Positions 1-7,695 of a stretch of DNA of 64,000 bases are shown here, one piece after another. The translations under genes were made by a program, and so were the position numbers. Source of the DNA: DMER01 sp003451645. Lineage in GTDB: Bacteria > Pseudomonadota > Alphaproteobacteria > Micropepsales > Micropepsaceae. Numbering within the stretch: position 1 is the stretch's first letter; each line of letters opens with the position of its first letter. The notes under the pieces are model-generated. The model did no database searches. It saw only the letters and a list, made by a program, of their open reading frames with translations, and was not told where the DNA came from. Location: NCBI GenBank assembly GCA_031976175.1, contig DALYLR010000017.1:1-64000 (forward strand), in the 5' to 3' direction.

Positions 1-53
1 GGGCACCCAAACGACAAAACCCTCTACCCGCTCCCGCTGGGGGCGTCCCGCCA

Positions 54-73
54 CCCCGCTCGTGAGAGCGGGG
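54..73. other. 8-bp perfect stem-loop downstream of arsC
   Basis: CCCCGCTC at 54-61 and GAGCGGGG at 66-73 form a perfect inverted repeat around a GTGA tetraloop, 67 nt beyond the arsC stop on the minus strand. No U-tract follows on either strand, so it may be a factor-assisted terminator or a 3'-end stabiliser. Positions 1-139 hold no other recognisable gene. Confidence 0.4.
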
Positions 74-139
74 AACCAAAGGTCCCTCACCGCTGGTGGC
101 CCGACGGCGCCAAGCGACAATCACGCATGACATTTTTCA

Positions 140-577
140 TCACGCGACGCGCCGTCCTTGCGCATCGATCAGCAACTGCCCATCCTCTTTGGTCAGCGGC
201 CCTGGCGGCAAGTGGTCGAGGAGATCGAGCACCGTCTCGCTGGGCCTGCACAATTTGACACCTCTCGGTGTACAGACGATCGGCCGGTTGACGAGAACGG
301 GATGCACCATCATGGCCGCCAACAGAGTCTCATCCGGGACGCCATCATCGAGCAAGCCCAGGTCTTGGGCCGGCGATTTGGTCTCTCGCAAAGCGGCTCG
401 CGGCGTCAGGTTGGCCGCTGCAAACAGCGCGAGGAGATACGGTCTCGTCCAGCCTGTCTTGAGATACTCGATGATCATGGGCTGATACCCGGCCGCCTCA
501 ACAATCGCCACAACATTGCGTGACGTGCCGCAGTCTGGATTGTGATGGATGACGATGGGGAAGGGCGTGCGTGTCAC
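140..577 (-). CDS. arsC: Arsenate reductase, glutaredoxin-coupled ArsC family
   Basis: 145-residue cytoplasmic enzyme reducing arsenate to arsenite with glutathione/glutaredoxin. The N-terminus carries the family active site HNPDCGTSRN with catalytic Cys16. Downstream arginines lie in VNRPIV and CTPRG, as in the E. coli R773-type ArsC/Spx fold, and the length is normal (about 140). The start codon overlaps the stop of the upstream aquaglyceroporin gene by 4 bases (ATGA), so the two are translationally coupled. It is the last gene of a minus-strand set arsR-aquaporin-arsC. The arsenite made here would leave through the adjacent channel. It is unrelated in fold to the second arsC at 50133-50648. 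Confidence 0.93.
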   Translation of the reverse strand: MTRTPFPIVIHHNPDCGTSRNVVAIVEAAGYQPMIIEYLKTGWTRPYLLALFAAANLTPRAALRETKSPAQDLGLLDDGVPDETLLAAMMVHPVLVNRPIVCTPRGVKLCRPSETVLDLLDHLPPGPLTKEDGQLLIDAQGRRVA

Positions 578-1248
578 GTGTTGGCCTTGACTTTAGGGTC
601 AGAAAACAGCAATGCCGCGGCCATCAGCCCCAGAACAGCACCGGCGAACTGAACAACCACAAAGGTCGGCACATCGCTAAGCGCGATGCCCGAAAAACTG
701 GTTGTGAAGCCGCGGGCCAGCGTGACGGCCGGATTGGCGAAGGAGGTCGAGCTCGTGAACCAATAGGCGGCCGTGATCGTGAGGCCCACCACGATGGGCA
801 CCATGTCGGGCCGCGCACGCAGCGTCCCCAAAATCGCGATCACCAGGGTGAAGGTCGCAACGCCCTCAGAGACCCACAGATGCACGCCATTGCGCGCCGT
901 GGTCCCGATGACCAGAGGCGCCTGTTCGAACATCACATGCGCGATCATTGTTCCCGCCACCGCGCCCGCACATTGCGCGAGCGTATAGGCGATGAAGCCC
1001 AGCACGCTCAGTTCGCGGCGGATGGCCATGACAAGGCTGACGGCCGGATTGAAATGGGCGCCCGAAACGGGCGCAAAGATCGTGATGAGGACCACCAGGA
1101 TCGCGCCCGTGGGCAAGGTGTTGCCCAGCAATTGCAGCGCTTGGTCGTCACTCAGCCGCGTGGCCATGATCCCTGACCCCACCACGGTCGCCACCAGCAA
1201 GGCCGTGCCAAGCGCCTCTGCCATAAGCCGTCGCGCCAGGCCGCTCAT
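574..1248 (-). CDS. MIP-family aquaglyceroporin in an ars operon (AqpS-like)
   Basis: 224-residue inner-membrane channel with six hydrophobic segments. It has two NPA boxes, FNPAVS (residues 66-71) and ANPAVT (171-176), and the selectivity-filter Arg179 after the second box. In Sinorhizobium meliloti the aqpS gene replaces an arsenite pump in an arsR-aqpS-arsC operon and lets arsenite leak out down its gradient; the same order here suggests the same job. The open frame extends upstream to 1335, but ATG at 1248 makes an ATGA overlap with the arsR stop and puts the first membrane segment at a normal position; ATG at 1254 is an alternative. Substrate is inferred from context. Confidence 0.88.
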   Translation of the reverse strand: MSGLARRLMAEALGTALLVATVVGSGIMATRLSDDQALQLLGNTLPTGAILVVLITIFAPVSGAHFNPAVSLVMAIRRELSVLGFIAYTLAQCAGAVAGTMIAHVMFEQAPLVIGTTARNGVHLWVSEGVATFTLVIAILGTLRARPDMVPIVVGLTITAAYWFTSSTSFANPAVTLARGFTTSFSGIALSDVPTFVVVQFAGAVLGLMAAALLFSDPKVKANT

Positions 1249-1604
1249 CCGCATATGCTCCCTTGGGTCTCCGGAAGGCAGGCCGTGATCTCGCGCAACA
1301 AGGGCGCACACACCTCCGCGCGGCCTCTGCAACAATCCTTCATCAGGTATAGAATAAGCGCGAGCAGTTGGGTCAGGCGCGCGCGATAAACGATCGAGCG
1401 GCCTTGGCGTGTACTATCGATGAGGCCTGCGTGCGCAAGGACCGTCAGATGCGCGGAGAGCGTATTCTGGGGAACGCCAAGCAGCCGGGCAAGGTCGCCC
1501 GCCGCGATGCCGCTGGGCTCATGCTGGACGAGGGCGCGAAAGGCTTCAAGGCGGGTGCCTTGCGCCAGAGCAGACAGAGACAAGACCGCTGCTGATTGTT
1601 CCAT
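1245..1604 (-). CDS. arsR: ArsR/SmtB-family arsenic-responsive repressor
   Basis: 119-residue winged-helix repressor expected to sit on the ars promoter until arsenite binds. The helix-turn-helix spans roughly residues 33-60 (AAGDLARLLGVPQNTLSAHL), followed by the wing. The C-terminal part contains Cys91, Cys92 and Cys99. This resembles the C-terminal As(III) site of the Acidithiobacillus ferrooxidans-type ArsR (adjacent Cys pair plus a third Cys) and not the ELCVC site in helix alpha-3 of the plasmid R773 type. The frame is open to 1640, but the ATG at 1604 gives the usual N-terminus MEQSAAVLSLSALAQ. It overlaps the aquaporin start by ATGA. Confidence 0.9.
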   Translation of the reverse strand: MEQSAAVLSLSALAQGTRLEAFRALVQHEPSGIAAGDLARLLGVPQNTLSAHLTVLAHAGLIDSTRQGRSIVYRARLTQLLALILYLMKDCCRGRAEVCAPLLREITACLPETQGSICG

Positions 1605-1618
1605 AAATCCGGATATAT
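1603..1618. promoter_or_regulatory. Possible ArsR operator, imperfect palindrome
   Basis: ATAAATCCGGATATAT is a 16-base inverted repeat built on ATCCGGAT with a single mismatched pair. It overlaps the chosen arsR start codon in the 42-base space between ppk2 and arsR. Its place fits autoregulation, but the sequence was not matched to a known ArsR site. Confidence 0.25.
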
Positions 1619-1646
1619 CGAAGAGTAGGCGCTTTGGCAATCCGGT

Positions 1647-2417
1647 CTATTTGGCGAGCCGGTGCTGAAGTTCATCCGCAAAGGCAAAGACCTGATCAGG
1701 GTCAGGGATACAAAGCGCCTCGTTCCGGTTGCGGAAGTTGAACAACGACAACAGATGCCGGATCACCGTGAGACGCGCGGCCTTTTTGTCATCCGCCAGA
1801 ACGACGTGCCATGGGGCGGCTGGGTGGTTCGTCGCGCTGAGCATCGCGTTGCGCGCGGCCGAATAGTCCGCCCATTTGGCGGTCGCGGCGGCATCGATCG
1901 GGCTGATCTTCCATTGCTTCAGCGGATCGCGGCGGCGTTCGGCCAGACGCTCCCGCTGCTCGCGCTTGGAGATGTCCAGGTAATATTTGACCAGGCGGAT
2001 GCCCTCGTTCAGCAGCATCTGCTCAAAGACCGGCGCCTCCTTCAGGAACACCCGGGTTTGTTCGGGCGTGCAAAATCCCATGACCGGCTCGACGCCCGCG
2101 CGGTTGTACCAAGACCGGTTGAAGATCACGAACTCCCCGCCCGCGGGCAGATGCGCCGCATAGCGCTGGAAGTACCAAGAGGTGCGGTCCCGGTCGCTAG
2201 GCTTCGGCAAGGCGACAACCCGCGTTTCGCGAGGGCTCAAATGTTCGGTCAGGCGCTTGATCGTGCCGTCCTTGCCTGCGCCATCGCGCCCCTCAATGAC
2301 GACACACAGCCGGATTTGGTTGGCAATCAAATGCCGCTGCATTTTGACCAGTTCGACATGCAGGGCATGCAACTGGCCGTCATAAGACTGCGCAGTTGCG
2401 GATTTGGATTTGGGCAT
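1647..2417 (-). CDS. ppk2: Polyphosphate kinase 2 family protein
   Basis: 256-residue P-loop kinase that transfers phosphate between polyphosphate and nucleotides. It carries Walker A GRDGAGKD (about residues 43-50) and the NRSWYNRAGVEPVMGF segment, which matches the Walker B/lid region of PPK2. Length fits the single-domain PPK2 form (230-300). The frame is open to 2444, but ATG 2417 is preceded by GGGAG about 8 nt upstream and was chosen. The stop lies 42 bases before arsR on the same strand, so ppk2 may be read through into the ars genes. Whether it uses GDP, ADP or AMP cannot be told from the sequence. Confidence 0.92.
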   Translation of the reverse strand: MPKSKSATAQSYDGQLHALHVELVKMQRHLIANQIRLCVVIEGRDGAGKDGTIKRLTEHLSPRETRVVALPKPSDRDRTSWYFQRYAAHLPAGGEFVIFNRSWYNRAGVEPVMGFCTPEQTRVFLKEAPVFEQMLLNEGIRLVKYYLDISKREQRERLAERRRDPLKQWKISPIDAAATAKWADYSAARNAMLSATNHPAAPWHVVLADDKKAARLTVIRHLLSLFNFRNRNEALCIPDPDQVFAFADELQHRLAK

Positions 2418-2495
2418 GTGAGGGACTCCCGGCAAGCTGAACAAAGGTGCACTGCTTGCGCCTTAGCCCAAAATGCCTGGAGGTCTCAATAGAGT

Positions 2496-2529
2496 TGTGG
2501 CCGCCGCCGGTCTGACCGCGGCAGCCACA
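2496..2529. other. Very stable stem-loop between the autotransporter gene and ppk2
   Basis: TGTGGC and GCCACA enclose further GCCGC/GCGGC and GGT/ACC pairs, giving about 15 paired positions with one wobble and one bulged G around a 3-base loop. On the minus strand it lies 33 nt after the autotransporter stop. There is no U-run, so it is either a weak terminator or a 3'-end protecting structure. Confidence 0.45.
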
Positions 2530-2561
2530 GGGTTCCAAACATCACACCAAGCGTGATGGCT

Positions 2562-5087
2562 CTACATCCGCAACGCCAGACCCAATGTCAGCTGATGGGT
2601 CAGGTCCTCATCATGCTCGATACCGATTTGTGCCTCATAGGCCGCCCGCCAAGTCAAATCTTGACCCGCCAAGGATTGAATGCCCAGGCCCAACGCGACG
2701 TAGTCGCCCGCCACATCGGGCACGCCCACCAATTGGGATGCTAGCGCCGTGTTAGCAGACGCAAGTTTCACCTGCGCGCGCCGGTCGGCATCACCCTCTT
2801 CGAACACGTAGAGCGCATGGGCAAACGGCATCAACGCTCCATCCAATTGCGTATTCGCTTCCAAGCCGAGCGCGTATGTCGCCCTTTCGCCGGTCTGGGC
2901 AATGTAGGTGACATTGCCGCCTCCGGCGCCGGTTTCGGTATAGGCATCAAAGCTGGCGCGTGTGAAGGTCAGTGCGGCCACGGGCCCCAGATTGATGTCG
3001 CCGAAGGGCGCCACATAGCCGCCCTTGGCCCCGAAGGTCCAGGCCGAGCCATCCGTGTTACCTGTGGCCGTGAGCCCAAAGGCTGCCGGGCGGCGGATAT
3101 CCTCAAAGTCTTGCCAAGAGTGGCTGAGAGAGCCTTGCAAGAACCAAGGGCCCTGTCCCCAGCCGAGGAATGCCGACAAGGCAAAGGCCTCGTAGTCAAA
3201 CCCAAAGCCGCCTTCAACCGCGCTATCGCCCGTGCTGTAGCTCGCTGCAAAGCCGCCGCCCAAGTCGGAAGTTAGAGGCCAATTGATCCCGGCCGCGCCG
3301 CTGATCACCTCAGAAGTGTAAGCCGCACCGTTAATCAGCGGGTCGATGTCTGAATAGCTAAAGCTGCCCCAGACAGATCCGGATTTGTTGCCTGCGCGGC
3401 GCGCGCTGTCCAACTGACCGTCGATGCCCGATGCGTTCGCGGCGCCCAAACCAAAGCCAGCCTCGCCAAGTGCCGCAACGACGACCGGCGCGCCGTTGAC
3501 CATCGCTTGGTAGAATTCTGGATCAACATAGGTCGGCAACGTGACGCGGTAGACCAGGATCAGATTGTCGTTTTGCACATTGGGCGCCTCGACGCCATTA
3601 TAGGCATTGTGCTCCGCGTCCCCTTGGATCGTGCCGGTGGGGGATTGGAAGTCGTTGTCATTGCCCACAAACAGGAAGAAGTCTTGCGGTGCGCTTTCTT
3701 CAAGGACTGGCGCCAGGCCGAGCGCTTCCCACTTTTCGGAGAGCGTCAGCAGATCGTTCGTCCGCGCCAGGTCGGCGGTGTTGCTATCCAGGTTAAGACC
3801 AAACCGGGTCAGCTGCGTCGTATTGAGCATGTTGACGAATTGCATATTGGCGACCGGCGTGATCCCGGCGGCGAGCACGCCGCCTGGCGAGATCGGTGTC
3901 GCGCTCGTCTCAAAGGATGTGCCCGCCAGATTGGTGCCAGGCGTCGTATCGACCAGATAGACACTCTTGAACACATGCGGGCGGCTGTCGCCATTGCCGT
4001 TGCCATTGCCGTCGCGTGTCAGCAAAAGAAATTGCGTGTTGTTAAGCGCCAAAATCTCGCTTTGCGCAGCGGTCCGGTCGGCCGAGCCGTTTGTGCCATC
4101 GCGGTCAAAACGCGGCAGTTCCAGGACATAGTGACCAATCGGCGCAGATGGGAAGGGGTTGCTCGCCACGTCATAGACCAAGACGCGGGTGTGCTGGCGC
4201 GTTTGCTGGTTGCTCGTCGAGTCCTGCACGGTGGCGCTTTGCAGCACGCCGAACAGCCGCTTGCCATCCGGGGTCAGCGACACGGCCTCCATGCCCTGAT
4301 TGTTGCGCCGTCCCGACGTTGTCGGTTGTGCAATCGAGTTGTAATTCACGACGCCGCCAGAAATAGGCTGGATCGCATTGACTGGCGGCAAGAACCCTGC
4401 CATGCGGCCGGTTGCATCGAAGTAATAGATGCCGCCCGTATACTCGTCGCCCACGTAAAATGTGCCATCGGGACGGAAAGCGATTGCCTCGGCGTCCAGG
4501 CTAACCCGGCCCGCACCTTCAAAGCCCGCTTGCACCTGCGGCAAGGTGAAACCATTTTGCACGATCGTGCCGGCCGCCGGATCTTCGCCGGTGGTTGCGA
4601 CATTGTTAAAGTCATTGAGCAAGATACCGCCAGCGGGCGTCAGAGTAAGTTGGCTCTGCGAGGTGGTCGCGGCAGGCAAATTTGGCCCGGAATAGGGCGT
4701 GAAGTTCATCGTGAAGCGATGCACGCGGCCCTGATAATTCGAGAAGAACCCTCCGGCATTGAACCCGCGGTCTGGCAATGTGTACAGCGTACCGGTATAG
4801 CCCGCGCCATTCCGGCGCCACGTCGTCAGGTCCAGCGCCATACCCGAGAACGAACCCAACGTGTCGCCATTGAAGTCTATAGTGTTGGCCGAGAGACGCC
4901 CGGCACCAACAAGGCCTGAGTTGACAAAGACCTGCCCTTGGAACGTCGTATTCACAGGGGCGGTGCCGGTGGTGGTGTTAGGAACACCGTAAAAGTCCGA
5001 CGCGCCAAAAGCTGGCAGTCCAAACCCAAACGCCGCAGTCGATAGCAAAGCCAGGCGCAACATCCGCGCCGCCTTAAAACCTGTCAT
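2562..5087 (-). CDS. Secreted phytase-like esterase fused to an autotransporter beta-barrel
   Basis: 841-residue exported protein. Residues 1-29 are a signal peptide (LRLALLSTAAFGFGLPAFGA). Residues about 30-560 match the esterase-like-activity-of-phytase family (PF13449 type): GSFSGMALD, LYTLPDRGFNAGG, and repeated strand motifs such as FRPDGTFYVGDEYTGG. Residues about 575-841 are an autotransporter barrel, rich in alternating hydrophobic/aromatic strands. The passenger would be displayed outside, acting on organic phosphate esters. ATG 5087 was chosen over the frame opening at 5222 because GGGGGA precedes it and the signal peptide begins there. The last residues are LALRM, not the usual terminal Phe/Trp. 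Substrate is inferred from family only. Confidence 0.85.
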   Translation of the reverse strand: MTGFKAARMLRLALLSTAAFGFGLPAFGASDFYGVPNTTTGTAPVNTTFQGQVFVNSGLVGAGRLSANTIDFNGDTLGSFSGMALDLTTWRRNGAGYTGTLYTLPDRGFNAGGFFSNYQGRVHRFTMNFTPYSGPNLPAATTSQSQLTLTPAGGILLNDFNNVATTGEDPAAGTIVQNGFTLPQVQAGFEGAGRVSLDAEAIAFRPDGTFYVGDEYTGGIYYFDATGRMAGFLPPVNAIQPISGGVVNYNSIAQPTTSGRRNNQGMEAVSLTPDGKRLFGVLQSATVQDSTSNQQTRQHTRVLVYDVASNPFPSAPIGHYVLELPRFDRDGTNGSADRTAAQSEILALNNTQFLLLTRDGNGNGNGDSRPHVFKSVYLVDTTPGTNLAGTSFETSATPISPGGVLAAGITPVANMQFVNMLNTTQLTRFGLNLDSNTADLARTNDLLTLSEKWEALGLAPVLEESAPQDFFLFVGNDNDFQSPTGTIQGDAEHNAYNGVEAPNVQNDNLILVYRVTLPTYVDPEFYQAMVNGAPVVVAALGEAGFGLGAANASGIDGQLDSARRAGNKSGSVWGSFSYSDIDPLINGAAYTSEVISGAAGINWPLTSDLGGGFAASYSTGDSAVEGGFGFDYEAFALSAFLGWGQGPWFLQGSLSHSWQDFEDIRRPAAFGLTATGNTDGSAWTFGAKGGYVAPFGDINLGPVAALTFTRASFDAYTETGAGGGNVTYIAQTGERATYALGLEANTQLDGALMPFAHALYVFEEGDADRRAQVKLASANTALASQLVGVPDVAGDYVALGLGIQSLAGQDLTWRAAYEAQIGIEHDEDLTHQLTLGLALRM

Positions 5088-5322
5088 GTCTTCCCCCACA
5101 GTAACTTGCAGCGACCGCACCACAATTGGTTGAACTTTGGTTAACGATTGCGCGACACATTCGTGGCAAAGCTTGTGGAAAACGGAATGTGAGCTGTGGC
5201 GGGGTGCCGCAGGGGACCGCACCCCATCGATTTCGCCAAATTGAGCGGGAGTGTTGCTTTGGAACTCTGTTCGGGGCGATCATAATCTCCTAGGTTGTCG
5301 CCAAGACGGGGATTTGGGGGCG

Positions 5323-7380
5323 ATGCTGCCGATGATTAATCGTACAGCGGCTTTGGGCGCCGCGCTTGCGTTATGTGTGCAAGCGTGGCTTGGGCTGGCA
5401 GTTGCGCAGCAGTCTGCGAAACCGGCTGTACCCGCCGCCGTCAGTATCCCTCCTGTCGCGACGCCGGCGCCTCGGGTGACCAATGCTTGGCGCGTGATCA
5501 AGGACCGCTGGTCCGAAGCGGATGAGCGCGAATACAGCGACTTTATCTTCCGGATTGGCGAGAGCGGTTGTAACACCGTCAATAAGTGCATGTGGGACAA
5601 TGCCAATCCCTACCGGGGGTCCAACCCTGCGGGAGCGCATTTTTATGCGGATTGCGCGGACTTGCCTTACTTCTTGCGCGCCTATTTTGCCTGGAAGAAG
5701 GGTTTGCCGTTCTCTTACGTCACCGCGGTCAGCCCCAAGGGTTCAACCCGCGACATTCGCTACACGCTCAGCGGCAATCGGGTAAGCTCCCGGCGGGACC
5801 TGACGACCGGTGCCGGCACAGCAACGGCGGTGCTGGGCTCCATGCGGGGCAATATCTCCTCCGCGATGTTCCGTCTGCACCCCACGGACGAGAACACGGA
5901 CCTGTATCCGGTCGCCATTCAGCCCAAAGCCATCCGCCCAGGCACAACCATTTACGACCCGAACGGCCATTTGGCGGTCGTTTACAAGGTTGAGAAGGAC
6001 GGCCGCATCCGTTTCATCGATGCGCATCCTGATAACTCGCTGACCCGAGGCACCTATGGCCGCAAGTTCCTTCGCGCCCGGCCCAGCATGGGGGCTGGGT
6101 TCAAGAATTGGCGGCCCATCCGCCTGACGAACTACACGGCCTCGGCCGATGGCAGCCTGTTGGGCGGGGTGATGAGCTTCGCCGGCAACAGCGAGATCCC
6201 GGACTTTTCGTGGGAGCAATATTACGGCACCGATATCGCCGAACCCAAGGACGCCAAATGGGCGGCGGGTGAGTTTCTGATCGAGGGTGAGGCTTACGAA
6301 TATTATGACTTTGTGCGCACACGGATGGCTGGCGGATCGCTCACCTATCAGCCGCTGGAAGAGCTGCGCAACATGATGCGGTCCAATTGCGAGGACATTA
6401 AATACCGTGCTGAAGCTGTCGACATCGCGATCCGGGCTGGCATCCAGAACAAGGCCCAACCAGGGCGCCTGCCTCCTAACATCTATGGCACCGAAGGGGA
6501 GTGGGAGGATTTCTCGACGCCCTCGCGTGATGCGCGCCTCAAGACCGCCTTCAAGGAGAAATTCGACACGATCCAGCGGCTGGTGAATGACCACCGCCTG
6601 GGGTCAAAGCGGATTGTTTATACCGGCACGAGCCTGATTGGCGATCTGATCAAGATCTACGACCAGGAGGCGTCCGCCTGCACCATTTCCTATGCGCGCA
6701 CGGATGGGTCGGCGCGCACGCTGGGTTACGAAGACATCCGCAAGCGCATGTTCCTGCTGTCCTTCGATCCCTATCATTGTGTGGAGCGGCGCTGGGGCGC
6801 CTCGACGCCAGAGGAATTGGCGACCTGCCGCGATGGCGCTGAAAAGCAGGCCTGGTATGCTGCAGAGCAAAAATTGCGCAATCAGATTGACCGGACCTAT
6901 GAGGCGCGGATGGATCACGATCTGGCGTCCCTGCGCTCCCCCGGCGGAGAGGGCAAAGGGGTTGATGTGGCGCCGGTGATCGATTTGCGCGGCTGGCTGC
7001 AGGCGGAGCTGGTCTCGCCAACGGCGCCTGTGGCCCCGGCCTCGCCATCGGCTGCCGCCAAACCGCAGCCGCCAAAGAAGGCCCCGGCTGGTGTTGCCAC
7101 AAAGACATCTGCGCCGGTTGCGGTCCCGGCTGCTGCTGGCTCGCAGCCTGCTGTGGCTGATCAGCAACAATTGCCGGCGCAAGCTCAGCGCCGGCCGCAG
7201 GGCGACGGGATTGGCTCCAATGTTCCCGTCTCGCTTTGGAAGGATCCAAAAGACGCGCCGTTTAGCCCCAAAGCTGCGGGCGCCCAACCCTTGCCATCAC
7301 TGGTGCAGCCTGCGGCGACCGCACCGGCGACCCCTTCGGCAACGCCCGCCGCGGTTCGTCAAGAGCCCTCGGGCAACTGA
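5323..7380 (+). CDS. Secreted protein of unknown function with a Cys-His-Asp papain-like pattern
   Basis: 685-residue protein, not recognised as a named family. It has a signal peptide (residues about 1-29, ending LGLAVAQQ). A conserved-looking segment follows: YADCADLPYFLRAYFAWKKG (Cys111), then DPNGHLAVVYKV (His216) and FIDAHPDN (Asp233). This order and spacing resemble NlpC/P60 or transglutaminase-like thiol enzymes, but the assignment is inference. Two extra Cys (83, 89) could form a disulfide. The C-terminal 115 residues are Pro/Ala/Gln-rich and probably disordered. ATG 5323 and 5332 are both possible starts. The gene is divergent from the autotransporter gene across 235 bases, so they may share a control region. 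Confidence 0.7.
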   Translation: MLPMINRTAALGAALALCVQAWLGLAVAQQSAKPAVPAAVSIPPVATPAPRVTNAWRVIKDRWSEADEREYSDFIFRIGESGCNTVNKCMWDNANPYRGSNPAGAHFYADCADLPYFLRAYFAWKKGLPFSYVTAVSPKGSTRDIRYTLSGNRVSSRRDLTTGAGTATAVLGSMRGNISSAMFRLHPTDENTDLYPVAIQPKAIRPGTTIYDPNGHLAVVYKVEKDGRIRFIDAHPDNSLTRGTYGRKFLRARPSMGAGFKNWRPIRLTNYTASADGSLLGGVMSFAGNSEIPDFSWEQYYGTDIAEPKDAKWAAGEFLIEGEAYEYYDFVRTRMAGGSLTYQPLEELRNMMRSNCEDIKYRAEAVDIAIRAGIQNKAQPGRLPPNIYGTEGEWEDFSTPSRDARLKTAFKEKFDTIQRLVNDHRLGSKRIVYTGTSLIGDLIKIYDQEASACTISYARTDGSARTLGYEDIRKRMFLLSFDPYHCVERRWGASTPEELATCRDGAEKQAWYAAEQKLRNQIDRTYEARMDHDLASLRSPGGEGKGVDVAPVIDLRGWLQAELVSPTAPVAPASPSAAAKPQPPKKAPAGVATKTSAPVAVPAAAGSQPAVADQQQLPAQAQRRPQGDGIGSNVPVSLWKDPKDAPFSPKAAGAQPLPSLVQPAATAPATPSATPAAVRQEPSGN

Positions 7381-7695
7381 AAAAGCGCACTGAAACAGCC
7401 AAAGGGCTAAGCCAGCGTCCACCCGGTCTGTGCCCAGTGGCAGCATGGCGCCGTTGTGCACAAGCGTGGCGGCGGTTCCGCAATGAAACTGGTGCAAAAC
7501 AGTCACATTGTGACGTCAATTAGATGACGGCTGTTCGAAAACAATTGCGACGCTCGAGAATATCCCGTTCCCTTATGTGTGTGTCAGAGGTGCGAAGGCG
7601 CAACAGGCGCTCTTACACCATTACGGTGAAACCTGCGGGCCTTGAGACGCTGAAGAGTTGCGTAGACCGTTTAATGATAGGGGGCTGAAGTGGCG
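7381..7695. other. 315-base non-coding region upstream of the TonB receptor
   Basis: No convincing ORF, RNA gene or Fur box was seen. The stretch must hold the promoter and 5' leader of the receptor gene. AT-rich blocks occur near 7530-7580 and 7660-7680, but no clear -35/-10 pair stands out. Confidence 0.5.

Noticed and set aside
3507..4919. 470-codon open frame on the plus strand
   Set aside because: It lies fully antisense to the autotransporter gene, which has a signal peptide, domain motifs and a ribosome-binding site; no motif was seen in the shadow.
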